NCBI GenBank assembly: GCA_024734495.1
Contig: JALMQS010000615.1
Location: 527,173-591,172, forward strand
DNA length: 64,000 nucleotides
From: Forficula auricularia
Taxonomy: Eukaryota; Arthropoda; Insecta; Dermaptera; Forficulidae
Reading direction: 5' to 3'
Made by a program: the position numbers and the translations under genes. This document shows positions 19,715-31,367 of this stretch, one piece after another. Positions within the stretch are counted from its first letter, which is position 1. Each line of letters starts with the position of its first letter. The notes below the pieces were generated by a model, which made no database searches, had not been told where the DNA came from, and worked only from the letters and a program-made list of their open reading frames with translations.

Positions 19715-20728
19715 GAAATAAAAATAATTTTTATAAAAAAAAAATAAAAGCGACTTCAAAAAATTTAAATGCAACAAAAATAAATAAAATAAAATCCACT
19801 AAAAGGTATAAAATAATTATCTTATTTAGTTACAACTAAACGACGAAATATTAACATGAAATTACTTTTTGAAGTCGGTGCCAAACAAACTATACCTATA
19901 AGCGGGCGTACCCGCCAAACGTACTAAGTAAGATCCGTCAAATGCGATTCATAAAATGTATATGTTTGGCACCGACTTCAAAAAGTAATTTCATGTTAAT
20001 ATTTCGTCGTTTAGTTGTAACTAAATAAGATAATAATTTTATACCTTTTAGTGGATTTTATTTTATTTTCAAGTTATTATTATTTTATATTTGTTGCATT
20101 TAAGTTTTTTGAAGTCGGTTTTATTTTTACTTTATACAATGCGAAGCATGGGTAAAGTATTGTAATTTTTTATTAATTATTATTATTTTTCTCTTTTAAG
20201 TGATGTTATTAATAGTGACTTCATATAATACCTTGCATGCATCTCGTAAGAGAAAGCGTCAGGCGAATGAATCAGAAAATGATAATAAAATTCAATTCAT
20301 AAATATAGAAATTCTCTCAAAACGTTTGCGGGTTTTAAATGAATGTTATAAGATTTTTTATAAAAGATTTTATTTATCATAATTTCGATTATTTGCTCAT
20401 AAGAATTGGAGATTTACGTTATTTCGTCGCTGATCATTATCATCAGAGCTTGACCAAATTAATATGGCACCATCCCTAAGATACCCCCTTTCGAATAAAA
20501 AAAGAATCATCGAAATCGGTTCATAAACAAAGAAGTTAGGCCTGAACAAACCTAACAAAAAGGTCTAATACCAATAAAAAAAACGGGACCAATGGGAAGC
20601 TAGACTGAACCCAATGCAATTTTTTTTTTTAAATCGGTTCACAATTGGCGGAGATATGAGGTAACATAGACACAAAAAAATTCAGTCGAATAGAGAACCT
20701 CCTCCTTATTTGAAGTAAGTTAAAAAAT
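19715..20728 (-). mobile_element. Family A element, copy 3 (long form)
   Basis: Minus orientation: palindromic core at 19740-20140, then the middle section (CATGCATCTCGTAAGAGAAA, AACGTTTGCGGGTTTTAAAT), and the terminus GAACCTCCTCC near 20700. The loop reads CTATACCTATAAGCGGGCGT on plus, the common orientation relative to the unit. The small ORF at 20200-20382 recurs as sequence in every long copy but is interrupted elsewhere. Confidence 0.8.
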
Positions 20729-21054
20729 AGTTTTCATTTGAAAAAACAATCATTCGAAATCAATTTAAAAGTGATTGTTATATGATTAAGTAAAATCTTC
20801 AGGTTGAACTAACGCAGTGCTTCTTTTCTTTTCAAAGTCAGGGAGCACTTTTGATTATATGAAAAATTTGAGGAGCACTTAATTAAATACCCAAAAAACA
20901 AATAAAAACAGGATATTTGATATTTATGTAAGATCTGAATTAAATAATGTATTTCTTATGGCATAAACCAACGGTCGGCAACTGGCGGACCGTGAAAGGT
21001 CAAAAACTTTACCGACAAAATTTTTTTGAAAATATAAATTGCTCAAATTATTTA

Positions 21055-21344
21055 ATGTAGTTGTTTCGCGACAATACCAATAAAAAGTTAATGCTAGAGT
21101 ATATAGAACGACAATAAGGATTCATAATTGATAAGCCCAAAACTGTTTGCTGTTTATGTACCACTACTACCCAGCTCGTTTGACAAATCTGGCAACATTG
21201 TCCGAGCTTCTATATATTTTCTCATAGAAATCTCAGATAAAGTACATTATAAAGTGAGATTTATAAAACAAAAAGTTTCTTAATAAGTGATTGAAAGCTG
21301 TTGTGACAATGGCTAAAGCGAAAAAATATCAAAAAAATACTAAA
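21055..21344 (+). mobile_element. Family K copy 2, left half
   Basis: AATGTAGTTGTTTCGCGACA, AAAAAGTTAATGCTAGAGTA and CTCGTTTGACAAATCTGGCA match K copy 1. At 21250-21290 it provides the uninterrupted sequence (GAGATTTATAAAACAAAAAG) of the family A insertion site in copy 1. It stops at TACTAAA. Confidence 0.7.
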
Positions 21345-21374
21345 GAGGGCCGCCGAAGGCGGCCTCGCAGCTAG
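21345..21374 (+). mobile_element. Helitron-like 3' terminus
   Basis: GGCCGCC-GAA-GGCGGCC hairpin (21348-21364), six bases, then CTAG (21371-21374): same architecture and spacing as the proven Helitron at 768-1493. The next base is A rather than T, and no 5' end was found, so it is a fragment or a capture. Confidence 0.5.
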
Positions 21375-21499
21375 ATTTGGTATAAGAACAAACTTTCCTT
21401 TCTTGGTGCAAACAGACAGGAATATATACCTACAGACAGAAAAAAATCATATTTGAAAATGACTTTCTTCAAGTTTCAAACAATTTTAAACATAAAGAA

Positions 21500-21600
21500 A
21501 AAATACAATCGACGTTTCGGAGGCTATTCCATCCTTCTTCAGGGTTTTGAAAAGTCAGTGAAGGAGGAGGGAATATCCTCCGAATCGTCGGTTTTATGAA
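21500..21600 (-). repeat. Single H-type arm
   Basis: Minus: CCTGAAGAAGGATGG, hairpin, CCTCCGAAACGTCGATTG. A second half-copy (CCTCCGAATCGTCGG at about 21575) follows. Confidence 0.45.
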
Positions 21601-21703
21601 TAAAAAGATAGTGTAAATTATAAAATATATGTACAATATTTTGTGTGTCAATTTAGTACTAGGGCCAGTCTACCTCCCGGCCGTACAGAGTAATTAAATT
21701 AAA

Positions 21704-22008
21704 AAATAATTAAAGGAATCGTAGGGAGTTGGACAAGACTTTAAATTAAATTAAATACAAGTTTTGATTAAATATGCCATACGTTTCGTTGCTGTTTTGC
21801 AACTTCTTCAGTGGCTCATTTATTAAACTTATTTGTCAGGTTTTTTACTACGAGAAAAAATATTTCAAATAATATTTTTTTTCTATCACAATTCATAATA
21901 AATGAGCCACTGAAGAAGTTGCAAAACAGCAACGAAACCTATGTTGTATCTTGTACTTTAATTTAATTTAAAGTCTTGTCCAACTCCCTACGATTCCTTT
22001 AATTATTA
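21704..22008. mobile_element. H-foldback, second family
   Basis: Arms AATTAAAGGAATCGTAGGGA and the complementary TCCCTACGATTCCTTTAATT, about 130 bp each. Inner motifs CTGAAGA-A-GTTGC...GCAAC-GAAAC at 21910-21945 (plus) and 21783-21811 (minus), facing each other. The core has CTGAAGA, not CTGATGA, so ribozyme activity is doubtful. Confidence 0.65.
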
Positions 22009-22097
22009 ATCATGGACACGAATAATGAAATATTAAAAAATAATCTATTAACTATTTCCCATGCTGTTTCATTTGTTTATTTCTGAATCATCATCAT

Positions 22098-22855
22098 CAT
22101 TGAGTATACAGTCCTAAGACTGGTTTGATGCAACAATCCGTCTCCACTCGACTCTGTCCCCCGCCAGCTGTTTGACCTCTCTAAATGTCTGGAATCCCAT
22201 AGCCCCAATTATTTGGTTGAAATATTCTAATCTGGGCCTTCCCCTTTTCTTTCCCACCTCCCCTCCAAGATATCTCTAAGCAGTCCCCCTTGTCTCAGTG
22301 TGTGTTCCATCATCTGACCTCTTCTCTTCTTCAGACTCTTCAACAAGGTTCTTCTTTCTCCAATTCTTCCAAGAACTTCTTCATTTGTAATTTTATCCAT
22401 CCATTTGATATTCATCATTCTTCTGTAGCACCACATTTCGAAAGCCTCTAATCTCTTTCTCTCCGCTTTTCTAATTGTCCAGGTTTCACACCCGTACATG
22501 GCTATGCTCCATACATATGTCTTCAATAGCAACTTCCTGTTTTCTAAGCTGATTGAGGAGGAGCACAGTAGTTTTTGTTTTGAATTAAACCCCATTTTGC
22601 TTGGGCAATTCTTGATTTAATTTCCTTTTCGCTCCTCACATCTCATGTTATTTTACTTCTAGGTAGCGGAATTCCTTAACTCCTTCTAGGTTTTCTTGGT
22701 TAATTTAATTCCTGTCTCGTTTGTTCTTTTTTTGTATATACTAGGACCTTGGTTTTATTCTTGTTTATTTTCATTTTGATTTCTTCTATTAGGATTTGGT
22801 TAATTCCATTCAGTGCGTCCTCTAATTCTTTTTTATTCCTTCCTTTCTGAATAAT
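22098..22855 (-). pseudogene. RTE-like retrotransposon 3' fragment
   Basis: Minus strand encodes the post-RT region: KMKINKNKTKVLVYTKKEQ upstream, then the open frame 22227-22595 with LLLKTYVWSIAMYGCETWTI and RRMMNIKWMDKITNEEVLG. It ends in the tail CAATGATGATGATGATTC typical of RTE elements. 5' truncated at about 22855. Partner copies lie at 49110 and 55505. Confidence 0.85.
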
Positions 22856-23271
22856 AATTTAAAAAATATTTTAAGTTAGCTTAAAAAAAAGGCCATCGGA
22901 AAAGAAACATAGATTTAGAAGTGAGACATCACATAATCAACATATGAATTGATAATTAAACTTTTCTTTAAGATATGGTTATTCATCTTTCTAGGGAGAC
23001 ATTTGTGTCTGTTTTAGTTCAATAGTCCAATTAATACGTAGGTTTCCTGGTCTAGTGATGGATGACATCAGATACAGTTGGAAGATCTTCACAGTCGATT
23101 GGTTCCATTTCATGGCTTACTAGCTTTGACCTATTTCGTTGTTTATTGAAATCATGAATTTAAGGGAAGCTAAAGAAAAGAGAAATAAACTCAAAAATAA
23201 TTATTTCTTTTAAAATTTATAAAAATATAAGAAGGGCAATTTTAGATCTTAGTAGATATATTTGTTTTATA
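22856..23271. other. AT-rich, nothing recognised
   Basis: No repeat partner or coding signal noticed. Confidence 0.35.
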
Positions 23272-23345
23272 TGTCAGAAGGATTCGCCGCTTACGGATTC
23301 GAACCCGAGTGCAAAATATGCGTTTCGGATACTGGGCTTAAAATT
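23272..23345 (-). mobile_element. Fragment of the tRNA-like TIR element
   Basis: TATATGTCAGAAGGATTCG and, on minus, CACTCGGGTTCGAATCCG share one TIR and the B-box hairpin with the copies at 6230-6869. The other TIR is missing. Confidence 0.5.
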
Positions 23346-23359
23346 CAACAATAATATAA

Positions 23360-24210
23360 AAATAATAATTTTTATAAAAAAAATAAATATAACCGACTTC
23401 AAAAAACTTAAATGCAACAAATCAAATAATAATAACTTAAACATAAAATAAAATCCACTAAAAGTGTATAAAATAATTATTATCTTATTTAGTTACAACT
23501 AAACGACGAAATATTAACATGAAATTACTTTTTGAAGTCGGTGCCAAACAAACTTATACCTATAAGCGAGCGTACCCGCCAAACGTACTAAGTAAGATCC
23601 GTCAAATGCGATTCATAAAATGTATATGTTTGGCACCGACTTCAAAAAGTAATTTCATGTTAATATTTCGTCGTTTAGTTGTAACTAAATAAGATAATTA
23701 TTTTATACCTTTTAGTGGATTTTATTTTATTTTTAAGTTATTATTATTTTATTTGTTGCATTTAAGTTTTTGAAGTCGGTTTTATATTTTTTTATAAAAA
23801 TTATTTTTATTTTCTCTTTTTAGTGATGTTATTGATAGTGACTTAATATAATACCTTGCATGCATCTCGTAAGAGAAAGCGTCAGGCGAATGAATCAGAA
23901 AATGATAATAAAATTCAATTCATAAATATAGAAATTCTCTCGAAACGTTTGCGGGTTTTAAATGAATGTTATAAGATTTTTTTATAAAAGATTTTATTTA
24001 TCATAATTTCGATTATTTGCTCATAAGAATTGGAGATTTACGTTATTTCGTCGTTGATCATATCATCAGAACTTGACCAAATTAATATGGCACCATCCCT
24101 AAGAAGATCGGTTCACAATTTTCGGAGATATGAGGTAACATAGACACAAAAAAAAAAAAAAAAATCAGTCGAATAGAGAACCTCCTCCTTTTTTGAAGTC
24201 GGTTAAAAAT
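23360..24210 (-). mobile_element. Family A element, copy 4
   Basis: Palindromic core 23395-23800, middle section (CATGCATCTCGTAAGAGAAA) and terminus GAGAACCTCCTCCTTTTTTG at about 24180. A deletion removes the CAAACCTAACAAAAAGG segment (compare 20480-20640). Loop in the common orientation. Confidence 0.8.
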
Positions 24211-25153
24211 CTTAATTAATACATTCACAATTAGTTCAAATTGTGTGCCTAATTAATCAAGGGCTAAGTCATCGACAAGTGGCAAGAATATTATATGTTT
24301 ATTCATAAACCTATATGAATAAAAAGATAGTATAAATTATTTTCTTCTTATGTTCCCGAGGCCAATAAAAGAAAAGAAAAAAAAATCTTTTTTTGGACTG
24401 CCTCATCAATACCACTCAATTTCACTTATCAGTCCGTCTCCAAAAATGATTTCAATCTTATTCAAGAAGTCTTCGAAACTTGGAATATAAGTCATTAAAA
24501 GCATAATAAACACTGTTAAAATTTGAAGACGATTACCACACCAAACATGAAATAATTGCAATTAAAAATGACATTTTTACATATGGTAGATTGGGAAAGG
24601 TTGGGGAAATGATCATTATTTGTATTTTTTTCATTGAAGGACCTTCAACATCTTGATGAAAAACTAATATTTGTTAGAATAATATATTCGGAGTAACTTA
24701 AAAAAATTGAAATTATTTACCTCGTAGTTTTGATAAAAAATAAAAAAAAAACATATTTGGGCGATTATTTTTAGTGGAGGGGATATAAGATCAGTGGCTT
24801 GGAAACGATCCATTCATAAAGAGGATATAGTAGTGTGAAAAGTACAGTCACGTTAAAAAACATAACCTAAAATTTTAGTACCGTTCATATGTATAGAGGG
24901 ATTACGAGGCTAAAACTTGTTGTGTGGATTGTCACGAACGAATTACTTTAAAGTACACATAGTCAGAACGCTCGAGTGCGGTGCGAGTGTATTTAGTAGA
25001 AAACGGCAAGAGTATCTAACCAGTTTCATTTCTTTGAAAATTTATTTTAAATTACTTATTAGTTTTGAGAAACTCATTTATAGCATTAGTAATAAAAGAA
25101 GAAATGTTAGTGAGTTAGTGCAACATAATGAAAATTGGTCAATACGATAAATC
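24211..25153. other. Unassigned; possible transcription start area
   Basis: AT-rich to about 24850. AGTCAGAACGCTCGAGTGCG (24960-24979) resembles an arthropod initiator followed by GC-richer sequence, but nothing confirms a promoter. Confidence 0.25.
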
Positions 25154-25606
25154 TTGCTTGAGGCTAATTGGTGGGGCTCCGGCACCCTTGGAACACGTGT
25201 CTTTGCGGCTAGCCGAGATAAATCCTCCAACATCAAAGTCAGGGACTTTCCGGGACGATTCCCGATTCATCGCCTCGGCCAGAAAGGAGTTGAGCTCACA
25301 AATGTACGCGATTTATCCCGGATCGTTGACTTCCGGTTTGGTCCACCCTCAAGCCACCCCGCTACCCATCTTCCACGACTTGCCGGAACTCAATTAGATT
25401 CCACTTTGTGTCCAACTCCGGTCCCTTTATCACTGTTGGACATTCGCTTCTTATTTACACCATTACTTAAAAGTTGTATGGCTCGGCCTGCAGATGTGGA
25501 CGCGGCAATTGGAATGGATGTCGAAGACTTTAGCTTTAAAGAAGCAAAAAGAAATAAGAACTTCGATCGCTTCAGATTAAAAGAAAAGTATCCAAAAGGA
25601 CATTAA
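25154..25606 (+). CDS. Hypothetical 150-codon open frame, doubtful
   Basis: A GC-richer island with an open frame starting MLEANWWGSGTLGTRVFAA and ending FDRFRLKEKYPKGH. No domain recognised. Overlapping frames of 89 and 77 codons are also open here, which weakens the case. The C-terminal part (MARPADVDAAIGMDVEDFSF, then a Lys/Arg-rich end) has plausible protein composition. Directly downstream begins family A copy 5. It could be a host exon or a remnant of an unknown element. Confidence 0.25.
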   Translation: MLEANWWGSGTLGTRVFAASRDKSSNIKVRDFPGRFPIHRLGQKGVELTNVRDLSRIVDFRFGPPSSHPATHLPRLAGTQLDSTLCPTPVPLSLLDIRFLFTPLLKSCMARPADVDAAIGMDVEDFSFKEAKRNKNFDRFRLKEKYPKGH

Positions 25607-25611
25607 CGATT

Positions 25612-26600
25612 TTTTTTAACCCGACTTCATAAAAAGGAGGAGGTTCTCTATTCGACTGATTTTTTTTTTTGTCTATGTTACCTCATATCTCAGCCAATTG
25701 TGAAGCGATTTTGATAATAAAATTTGCATTGGGTTCAGTCTAGCTTCCGATTGGTCCCGTTTTTTCATTGGTATTAGACCTTTTTTGTTAGGTTTGTTCA
25801 GGCCTAACTTCTTTGTTTATGAACCGATTTTGATGATTCTTTTTTTATTGGAAAGGGGATATCGTAGGGATGGTGCCATATTAATTTGGTCAAGTTCTGA
25901 TGATATAATCAACGACGAAATAACGTAAATCTCCAATTCTTATGAGCAAATAATCGAAATTATGACAAATAAAATCTTTATAAAAAAAATCTTATAACAT
26001 TCATTTAAAACCCGCAAACGTTTCGAGAGAATTTCTATATTTATGAATTGAATTTTATTATCATTTTCTGATTCATTCGCCTGACGCTTTCTCTTACGAG
26101 GTGCATGCAAGGTATTATATTAAGTCACTATTAATAACATCACTAAAAAGAGAAAAATAAAAATAATTTTTATAAAAAATAAAACCGACTTCAAAAAACT
26201 TAAATGCAACAAATAAAATAATAATAACTTAAAAATAAAATAAAATCCACTAAAATGTATAAAATAATTATCTTATTTAGTTTCAACTAAACGACGAAAT
26301 ATTAACATGAAATTACTTTTTGAAGTCGGTGCCAAACATATACATTTTATGAATCGCACTTGACGGATCTTACTTAGTACGTTTGGCGGGTACGCTCGCT
26401 TATAGGTATAGTTTGTTTGGCACCGACTTCAAAAAGTAATTTCATGTTAATATTTCGTCGTTTAGCTGTAACTAAATAAGATAATAATTATTTTATACCT
26501 TTTAGTGGATTTTATTTTTAAGTTATTATTATTTTATTTGTTGCATTTAAGTTTTCTGAAGTCTGTTTTATTTTATTTTTTTTATAAAAATTATTTTTTT
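25612..26600 (+). mobile_element. Family A element, copy 5 (long form)
   Basis: Nearly complete long form: CCGACTTCATAAAAAGGAGG start, middle section (GCATGCAAGGTATTATATTA), palindromic core 26165-26590 with loop 26338-26413 in the common orientation. Confidence 0.85.
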
Positions 26601-27149
26601 AATAACAAATTACTACCTATTCACTTAAAAAAATATTTGAAAAAATTATCCTCTATAGTTAGAGTATTATACTAGCATTAACTATGCGGAAAAGTGCCGA
26701 TAGTTTTAGAGTTAAGATTTCTAAACAAAATCACTAAAAGTTGTTAACTAATGAATCCAAGATAATGTGGATAATTTGTACTTTATGTTAGATGGGTTGT
26801 ATTCACCCTGTCGCAAAAATTCAATTAAGGCTAATGCTTGTACTTCCAGGCAAATCAATCTGATATATGGTAAATCTATGTATATTTCACTTGAAGATAA
26901 AATCATATTTTACAATTAGGCACTGTCTAGTGATTTTAAACGTAATGCCATATAAGAGTAGTTTCAGTTTTGAGGACAATCCAAAGGGCCGGATTGCTTT
27001 TTGACACTCGGACAATCAAAAGTCCGGATCCATCTAGGTGATTTTAGCTGAAACTTCTGTTTAATATGGACTGTCCAAAGCCATAAAAATGGCTATTCTC
27101 TAACAGTTCTTTAGAGGCATTTTTCGAAAATACTACAAGTTGGCTGGAG
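26601..27149. other. Unassigned stretch
   Basis: No gene recognised. GCCGGATTGCTTTTTGACAC at about 26985 has no partner found in the window. Confidence 0.35.
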
Positions 27150-27885
27150 AAAAGAGGTGCCTAGAAGGCGTGCCTAGCCAATGCGTTAAATAAACATTAA
27201 AACGAAAACTTTTGGCCGACTCGAGACCCTGCCAGCCAGGGCAACCCGGTCAGGGAGCCTAGGGTACGAGAAGGTGTGCCGAGGACCAGGTAGTAGTATC
27301 TATAAATAAAAAGTCGTACCTACCCTGGTAGCAACAATGTTTCAAACTATATAGTAACTATACTAGAATTTCGTGATTCTATATAGGCATTCTATATACT
27401 TACTATATAGTTTGAAACATTATTGCTACTAGGGTAAGTACGAACTTTTTATTTATAGATGCACTACCTGGTCCTTTTGGCACACCTTCTGACCTAGGCT
27501 CCCGACCGGGTTGCCCTGGCTGGCAGGGTCTCGAGTCGGCCAAAAGTTTTCGTTTTAATATCTATTTAACGCATTGGCTAAGCACGCCTTCTAGGTAGAT
27601 TTTCGTGATTCTATATAGGCACTATATACTTACTATATAGTTTGAAACATTGTGCTACTAGGGTAGTATTGAAAAAAGTATTCACTTTTCCTGCATTTTA
27701 TTTTATAATCTAAATGGTCAGTGCTTAACAATGCGTTAAATAAATATTAAAACGAGAACTTTTGGCCGTCTCGAGAGTCTGCCAGCCAGGGCAACCCGCC
27801 CGGGGTGCCTAGATGTAGAAGGCGTGCCAAAGGGAGCAGAGTAGTAGTATCTATAAATAAAAAGGCGTACCTAGTATTGAAAAAG
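27150..27885. repeat. Palindromic repeat array, 2.5 units
   Basis: Arms of ~200 bp (27150-27362 and 27401-27594) are inverted copies: GGCCGACTCGAGACCCTGCC / GGCAGGGTCTCGAGTCGGCC and TTTCAAACTATATAGTAA / its complement. A third, direct copy in pieces follows (27600-27665 and 27735-27880). Each unit ends in an imperfect GATTCTATATAGGCA core. Non-coding. Confidence 0.8.
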
Positions 27886-28671
27886 TATTCACTTTTTCGT
27901 GCATTTTATTTTATAATCTAAAGTAATTTTCAAGACGTAAGTCTATTGTATTCGGTTTCATCTTCTCTAATATGCTGAATTCGGTAGGCAGGAAAGAAGA
28001 TGAGGGATATAAATTGATAGGTTGAAGGTGACACTTATTGATATAATAAACGGTAGGATCTGTAATCAAATGTTGGAAGAGAGTTAAAAGAGGTGGTGGG
28101 GGTTCATTTGAACAGAGGATGCCAGATGCAAATTCGCCTTTGCACCATTTGTCTACCACCCTCTCGTCGTCGGGTGTCTTGTTTCCGCCCCCCTGGACAC
28201 TCAATGCTATCTCCGAACCACCCCTTACCCTTAACCTTCCCTACACCTAGTGGAAGGGCTGGAACAGACCGAAACCTGAGGGTGATTTCAGATTTAATTA
28301 AATTAAAATTACAATGTAACGAGTGTCGGGCGGCTAACTCGAATTAATGAATGCACATTACTTGTGAGTCCTGTGAAGGAGTGTGAATGAAAGGGGTTTC
28401 CCGGATTCGGAATTGGAGAGGAACACGCCCGGGGTTACTGCTTGCTCGTCCACCAACCATCCTTTCGCTTTTCTACCCTTCCAGCTTTTAATATCGTTCG
28501 ATGAAAATTTTTGGAATTTTCTATCTTATTAGAGAAAGGAATTAAATTGAATTATATTTCCGGGCTATAGCTGATTAGTTCTATTAGCCTTCTTTAAATA
28601 TTATTATTATCAATTTAATGAAGAAAAGGACTAGGCTTTTATTCTTGTTCTTGTTTCTGGCCCAATAAACT
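27886..28671. other. Unassigned; GC-richer segment
   Basis: Overlapping opposite-strand ORFs at 27911-28204 (minus) and 28093-28347 (plus) have no recognisable motifs. 28190-28460 is GC-richer. No element identified. Confidence 0.3.
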
Positions 28672-29497
28672 TTTTACTTTATACTTTACCATACAGGGCA
28701 TGTTCAAGTATTGTAATCGTGTATGAAAAAAGTGGTTTTTTCCTTCTTTTTTCGAAATATCTCAAAAACGGCTGAAACTATTTTGATTAAAAAAATTGAG
28801 CAAAACCATGGCATTTCGGTCTACAAAAAGACCTAATAAGTAAACATCGAAAAAATTATATTTTTCGAAATGATAATTGTTTTGTCAAAATGTCTATTAG
28901 TTAGTCTGGGGGCTACCAAATTTTTGTGGACGAGCTAGCTCAAAAACTACGTGAGAATATCGAAACCAAATTTCACACGTAGTTTTGGTCCATGGAGATT
29001 AAGAGCTGATTAGATTTTGGTGCATATCGACCCAAAATTATGGGAGTGGAGGGTGGGTTAAAAATTAAAAACATAGGCTATTTGAGCAAACTAAACCAAA
29101 TTTTCTATACATAATCAGTGGGACCCCAGAAGTCTAAAAATCCAAAAACTAACTCACCAAAAATGGGGAGGGAGGTGGTCAAAAAATGAAAATCTTGGCC
29201 ATTTACCAAACTCAACCAAATTTTGTATACATAATCAGTGGGACCCTAGAAGTTTAAAATACAAAAACTAATCGCCCAAAACGGGGGAGGGGGTGTATGG
29301 TCAAAAAATGAAGACCCTTCTACCAAACTCATTCAAATTTTGTATACATAATCAGTGGGCCAGTAATCTAAAAATGGAAAAACTAACCCCCCACACCCTA
29401 CATGATTATAAATAATTTTATTAAATATAAGTGAGGGGCCAGGTTGTATGGTAAAGTCAAGTGGATGGGCAAATCAGAACAAGTCAGCTTATTTTTA
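28672..29497 (-). mobile_element. Family P element, copy with three internal repeats
   Basis: Minus orientation: CTTTACCATACAGGGCATG at the left end and GTATGGTAAAGTCAAGTG at the right end. ATACATAATCAGTGGG recurs at about 29109, 29229 and 29346 (period about 118). Ends in CAGCTTATTTTTATAATG. Confidence 0.8.
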
Positions 29498-29544
29498 TAA
29501 TGATACTGATACAAGAAGAAGTTGCACCGAAAAGGTTAAACCTC

Positions 29545-29830
29545 TGAAGTCCGCGATGGACCCTAGTATCTTGGAAATAAGAAGAGTTTCAGGGATTGGG
29601 TCGGAGTTGAAGGTATTCGTGGATGTTTCTTGAAAGATTGAAGGTTATATGCTGCTGGGAAGACGGTCGGGGGAAGGAGTTCCAGTCTTTAGATGTCATA
29701 GGGATAAACGAGTTGGCGAATGCGTTTGTTCGGTTAATATCGAATTTAAGCGCGTAGGGGAGTTGAGTCCTAGAAAATCGTGTATTTGTCTTTGGAGGGA
29801 TTTTTGATTTTAGTATCTATAAAAAAGAGA
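29545..29830 (-). pseudogene. Truncated jockey-like RT C-terminus
   Basis: Minus strand reads like RTQLPYALKFDINRTNAFAN, then SFIPMTSKDWNSFP and a final YLQLRPNP, matching the C-terminal region of the element at 41520 at protein level but clearly diverged. The plus-strand ORF at 29448 is its shadow. Confidence 0.65.
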
Positions 29831-29887
29831 AATGACGGCCAGATAGTTATCATTTCACTATTATCATTTCCGTCCAAAATGTGTATT

Positions 29888-30229
29888 AATTCTAAAGTTT
29901 ATAATGCGAATTAATGACAAGTTCTTTTGTGTGATTTTTTTATTTTTCAACCAACGTTTCGTCAACTTTGACGATTTCTTCAGGAGCTTCTTCAATTATA
30001 AGAACATTATTAATAAAAAGTTGCAAGGGTAGGTAAATTATCATTTCAGGCCAAACATGTTTCTATATTGGTCTGAAATTAAAATGTACTTGTGCAACTT
30101 GTTATTAATAATTTTCTTATAATTGTAGAAGCCCTGAAGAACTCGGCAAAGACGACGATACGTTTGTTGAAAAATACAAAAATCACAAAAAAAACTTGTC
30201 CTTAATTCCCATTATAAACTTTCGAATTA
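29888..30229. mobile_element. H-foldback, third family
   Basis: Arms TTCTAAAGTTTATAATGCGA and the complement of CATTATAAACTTTCGAAT, about 130 bp. Motifs: minus at 29954-29984 CCTGAAGAAATC, hairpin GTCAA-AG-TTGAC, GAAACGTTGG; plus at 30136-30165 CCTGAAGAACTCGGCAAAGA, GACGATACGTTTG. The right copy is decayed. Confidence 0.6.
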
Positions 30230-30284
30230 TTACTTTACTTGGAAAGATTAGTTTGACGAAAGTAGTACAGTTGGTGATTAATGA

Positions 30285-30352
30285 GAAGGAATCAAAAAAG
30301 GTTGTTCTCTGCTTGGTGTAAATAAACATACGTTATATTGTTTATAGGTATG
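30285..30352 (+). repeat. H-arm fragment
   Basis: AAAAAGGTTGTTCTCTGCTT then GTAAATAAACATACGTTATA, the outer arm sequence seen at 15635 and 41205, without the motif. Confidence 0.5.
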
Positions 30353-30711
30353 GCCCAAAAAATGAATATTTTTAATTTTTTATCTCGAGTGAAAATATGT
30401 TAATTTCACATTTTTTAAAATGCTCACGGAAAATCAGCTCAATTAAAACATTTTAAGAGGTCACTCAAGATTTTCAAAAATTTCCAAAATGGTAGAAAAT
30501 TAAATTTTTCTCTTCATGTTATTGCCTACGTTGAAAATTATAAATATTTGGAAAATTTCAAGTCGATATATCAACTTAGGGCCGTTTATAAATTACGTCA
30601 CATGAATTTCAAGATTTTTAGCCCCCCCCCCCCTACCCCTTTGACACATTCTGTCACATTTTAATTGACAATTAACCATAAGACTTGTATTTACTTACTC
30701 CATTTTAGTAA
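30353..30711. other. Unassigned, possible DNA-transposon end
   Basis: GGGCCGTTTATAAATTACGT followed by a C run and CCCCTTTGACACATTCTG (30580-30660) resembles a DNA-transposon terminus. No partner end found. Confidence 0.3.
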
Positions 30712-30828
30712 CTACTGTAGACATCGCTTCTCTTCAGAAACTCTGAGACATCTGGTTACAAAGTCCACGATATTGCCCATCCTAGGTTTTTCAGGAGAAT
30801 TGTTGAGATCATCTTTGTTCCACTCTGC
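30712..30828 (-). CDS. Exon-like open frame, copy 1
   Basis: On minus, TCTCGATTTGTTTTAG (a good 3' splice acceptor) is followed by an open frame of 38 codons ending in TAG: AEWNKDDLNNSPEKPRMG, NIVDFVTRCLRVSEEKRC. A donor-like GGA/GTAAGTA lies downstream at about 30690-30700. The same acceptor, exon and preceding intron sequence recur at 39112-39260. I do not recognise the protein. It may be a last exon of a host gene, or part of a repeat that merely resembles one. Confidence 0.35.
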   Translation of the reverse strand, partial: AEWNKDDLNNSPEKPRMGNIVDFVTRCLRVSEEKRCLQ

Positions 30829-31367
30829 CTAAAACAAATCGAGAAGTATATTAATATTATTTTTTAAAACAGACAATGTTGCATTTGTTTTTTAAATATT
30901 TTGTCTTCGACCGAGAATTATTTAAAATCTGTAATTTTTTCTAATAATATAGAATTGAATAAAAAAAATTTATTTACGTCCTAGAAAAATTTAGTCTTCA
31001 AATTACTTTAATTACATACAATTTTTTTGAACAAAATGTTTTATTTACAAATTAAAATTTATAATATTATTTTTTATTTTACAATTATTTAATCATTGAG
31101 CAATAAATACTACCTTCCCATGTCCATATTTACAACATTGTTGTTTTTACATCGTTCACTTGTATCTATCTATCTACCAATGTGACTTTTGTTCTGTTAA
31201 ATCCCCCAAACATTTCTCTATATAAATAATTATTTACCTACCCAATTTAAATGAAATTATTTAAAAATAATAAAAATAAATACATTTCATTCTGTTCCAC
31301 AAACTTTTCTGTTTAAAAATAATTAAGACTAAAAAGTAAAAAAAAATTATATTTAAAAAAAAAACTA
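30829..31367. other. AT-rich, possible intron of the exon-like unit
   Basis: Nothing else recognised. Confidence 0.3.

Noticed and set aside
20200..20382. 60-codon ORF recurring in family A long copies
   Set aside because: The matching stretch at 23820-24000 and the inverse in other copies are shifted or lack a start, and the composition is AT-driven.
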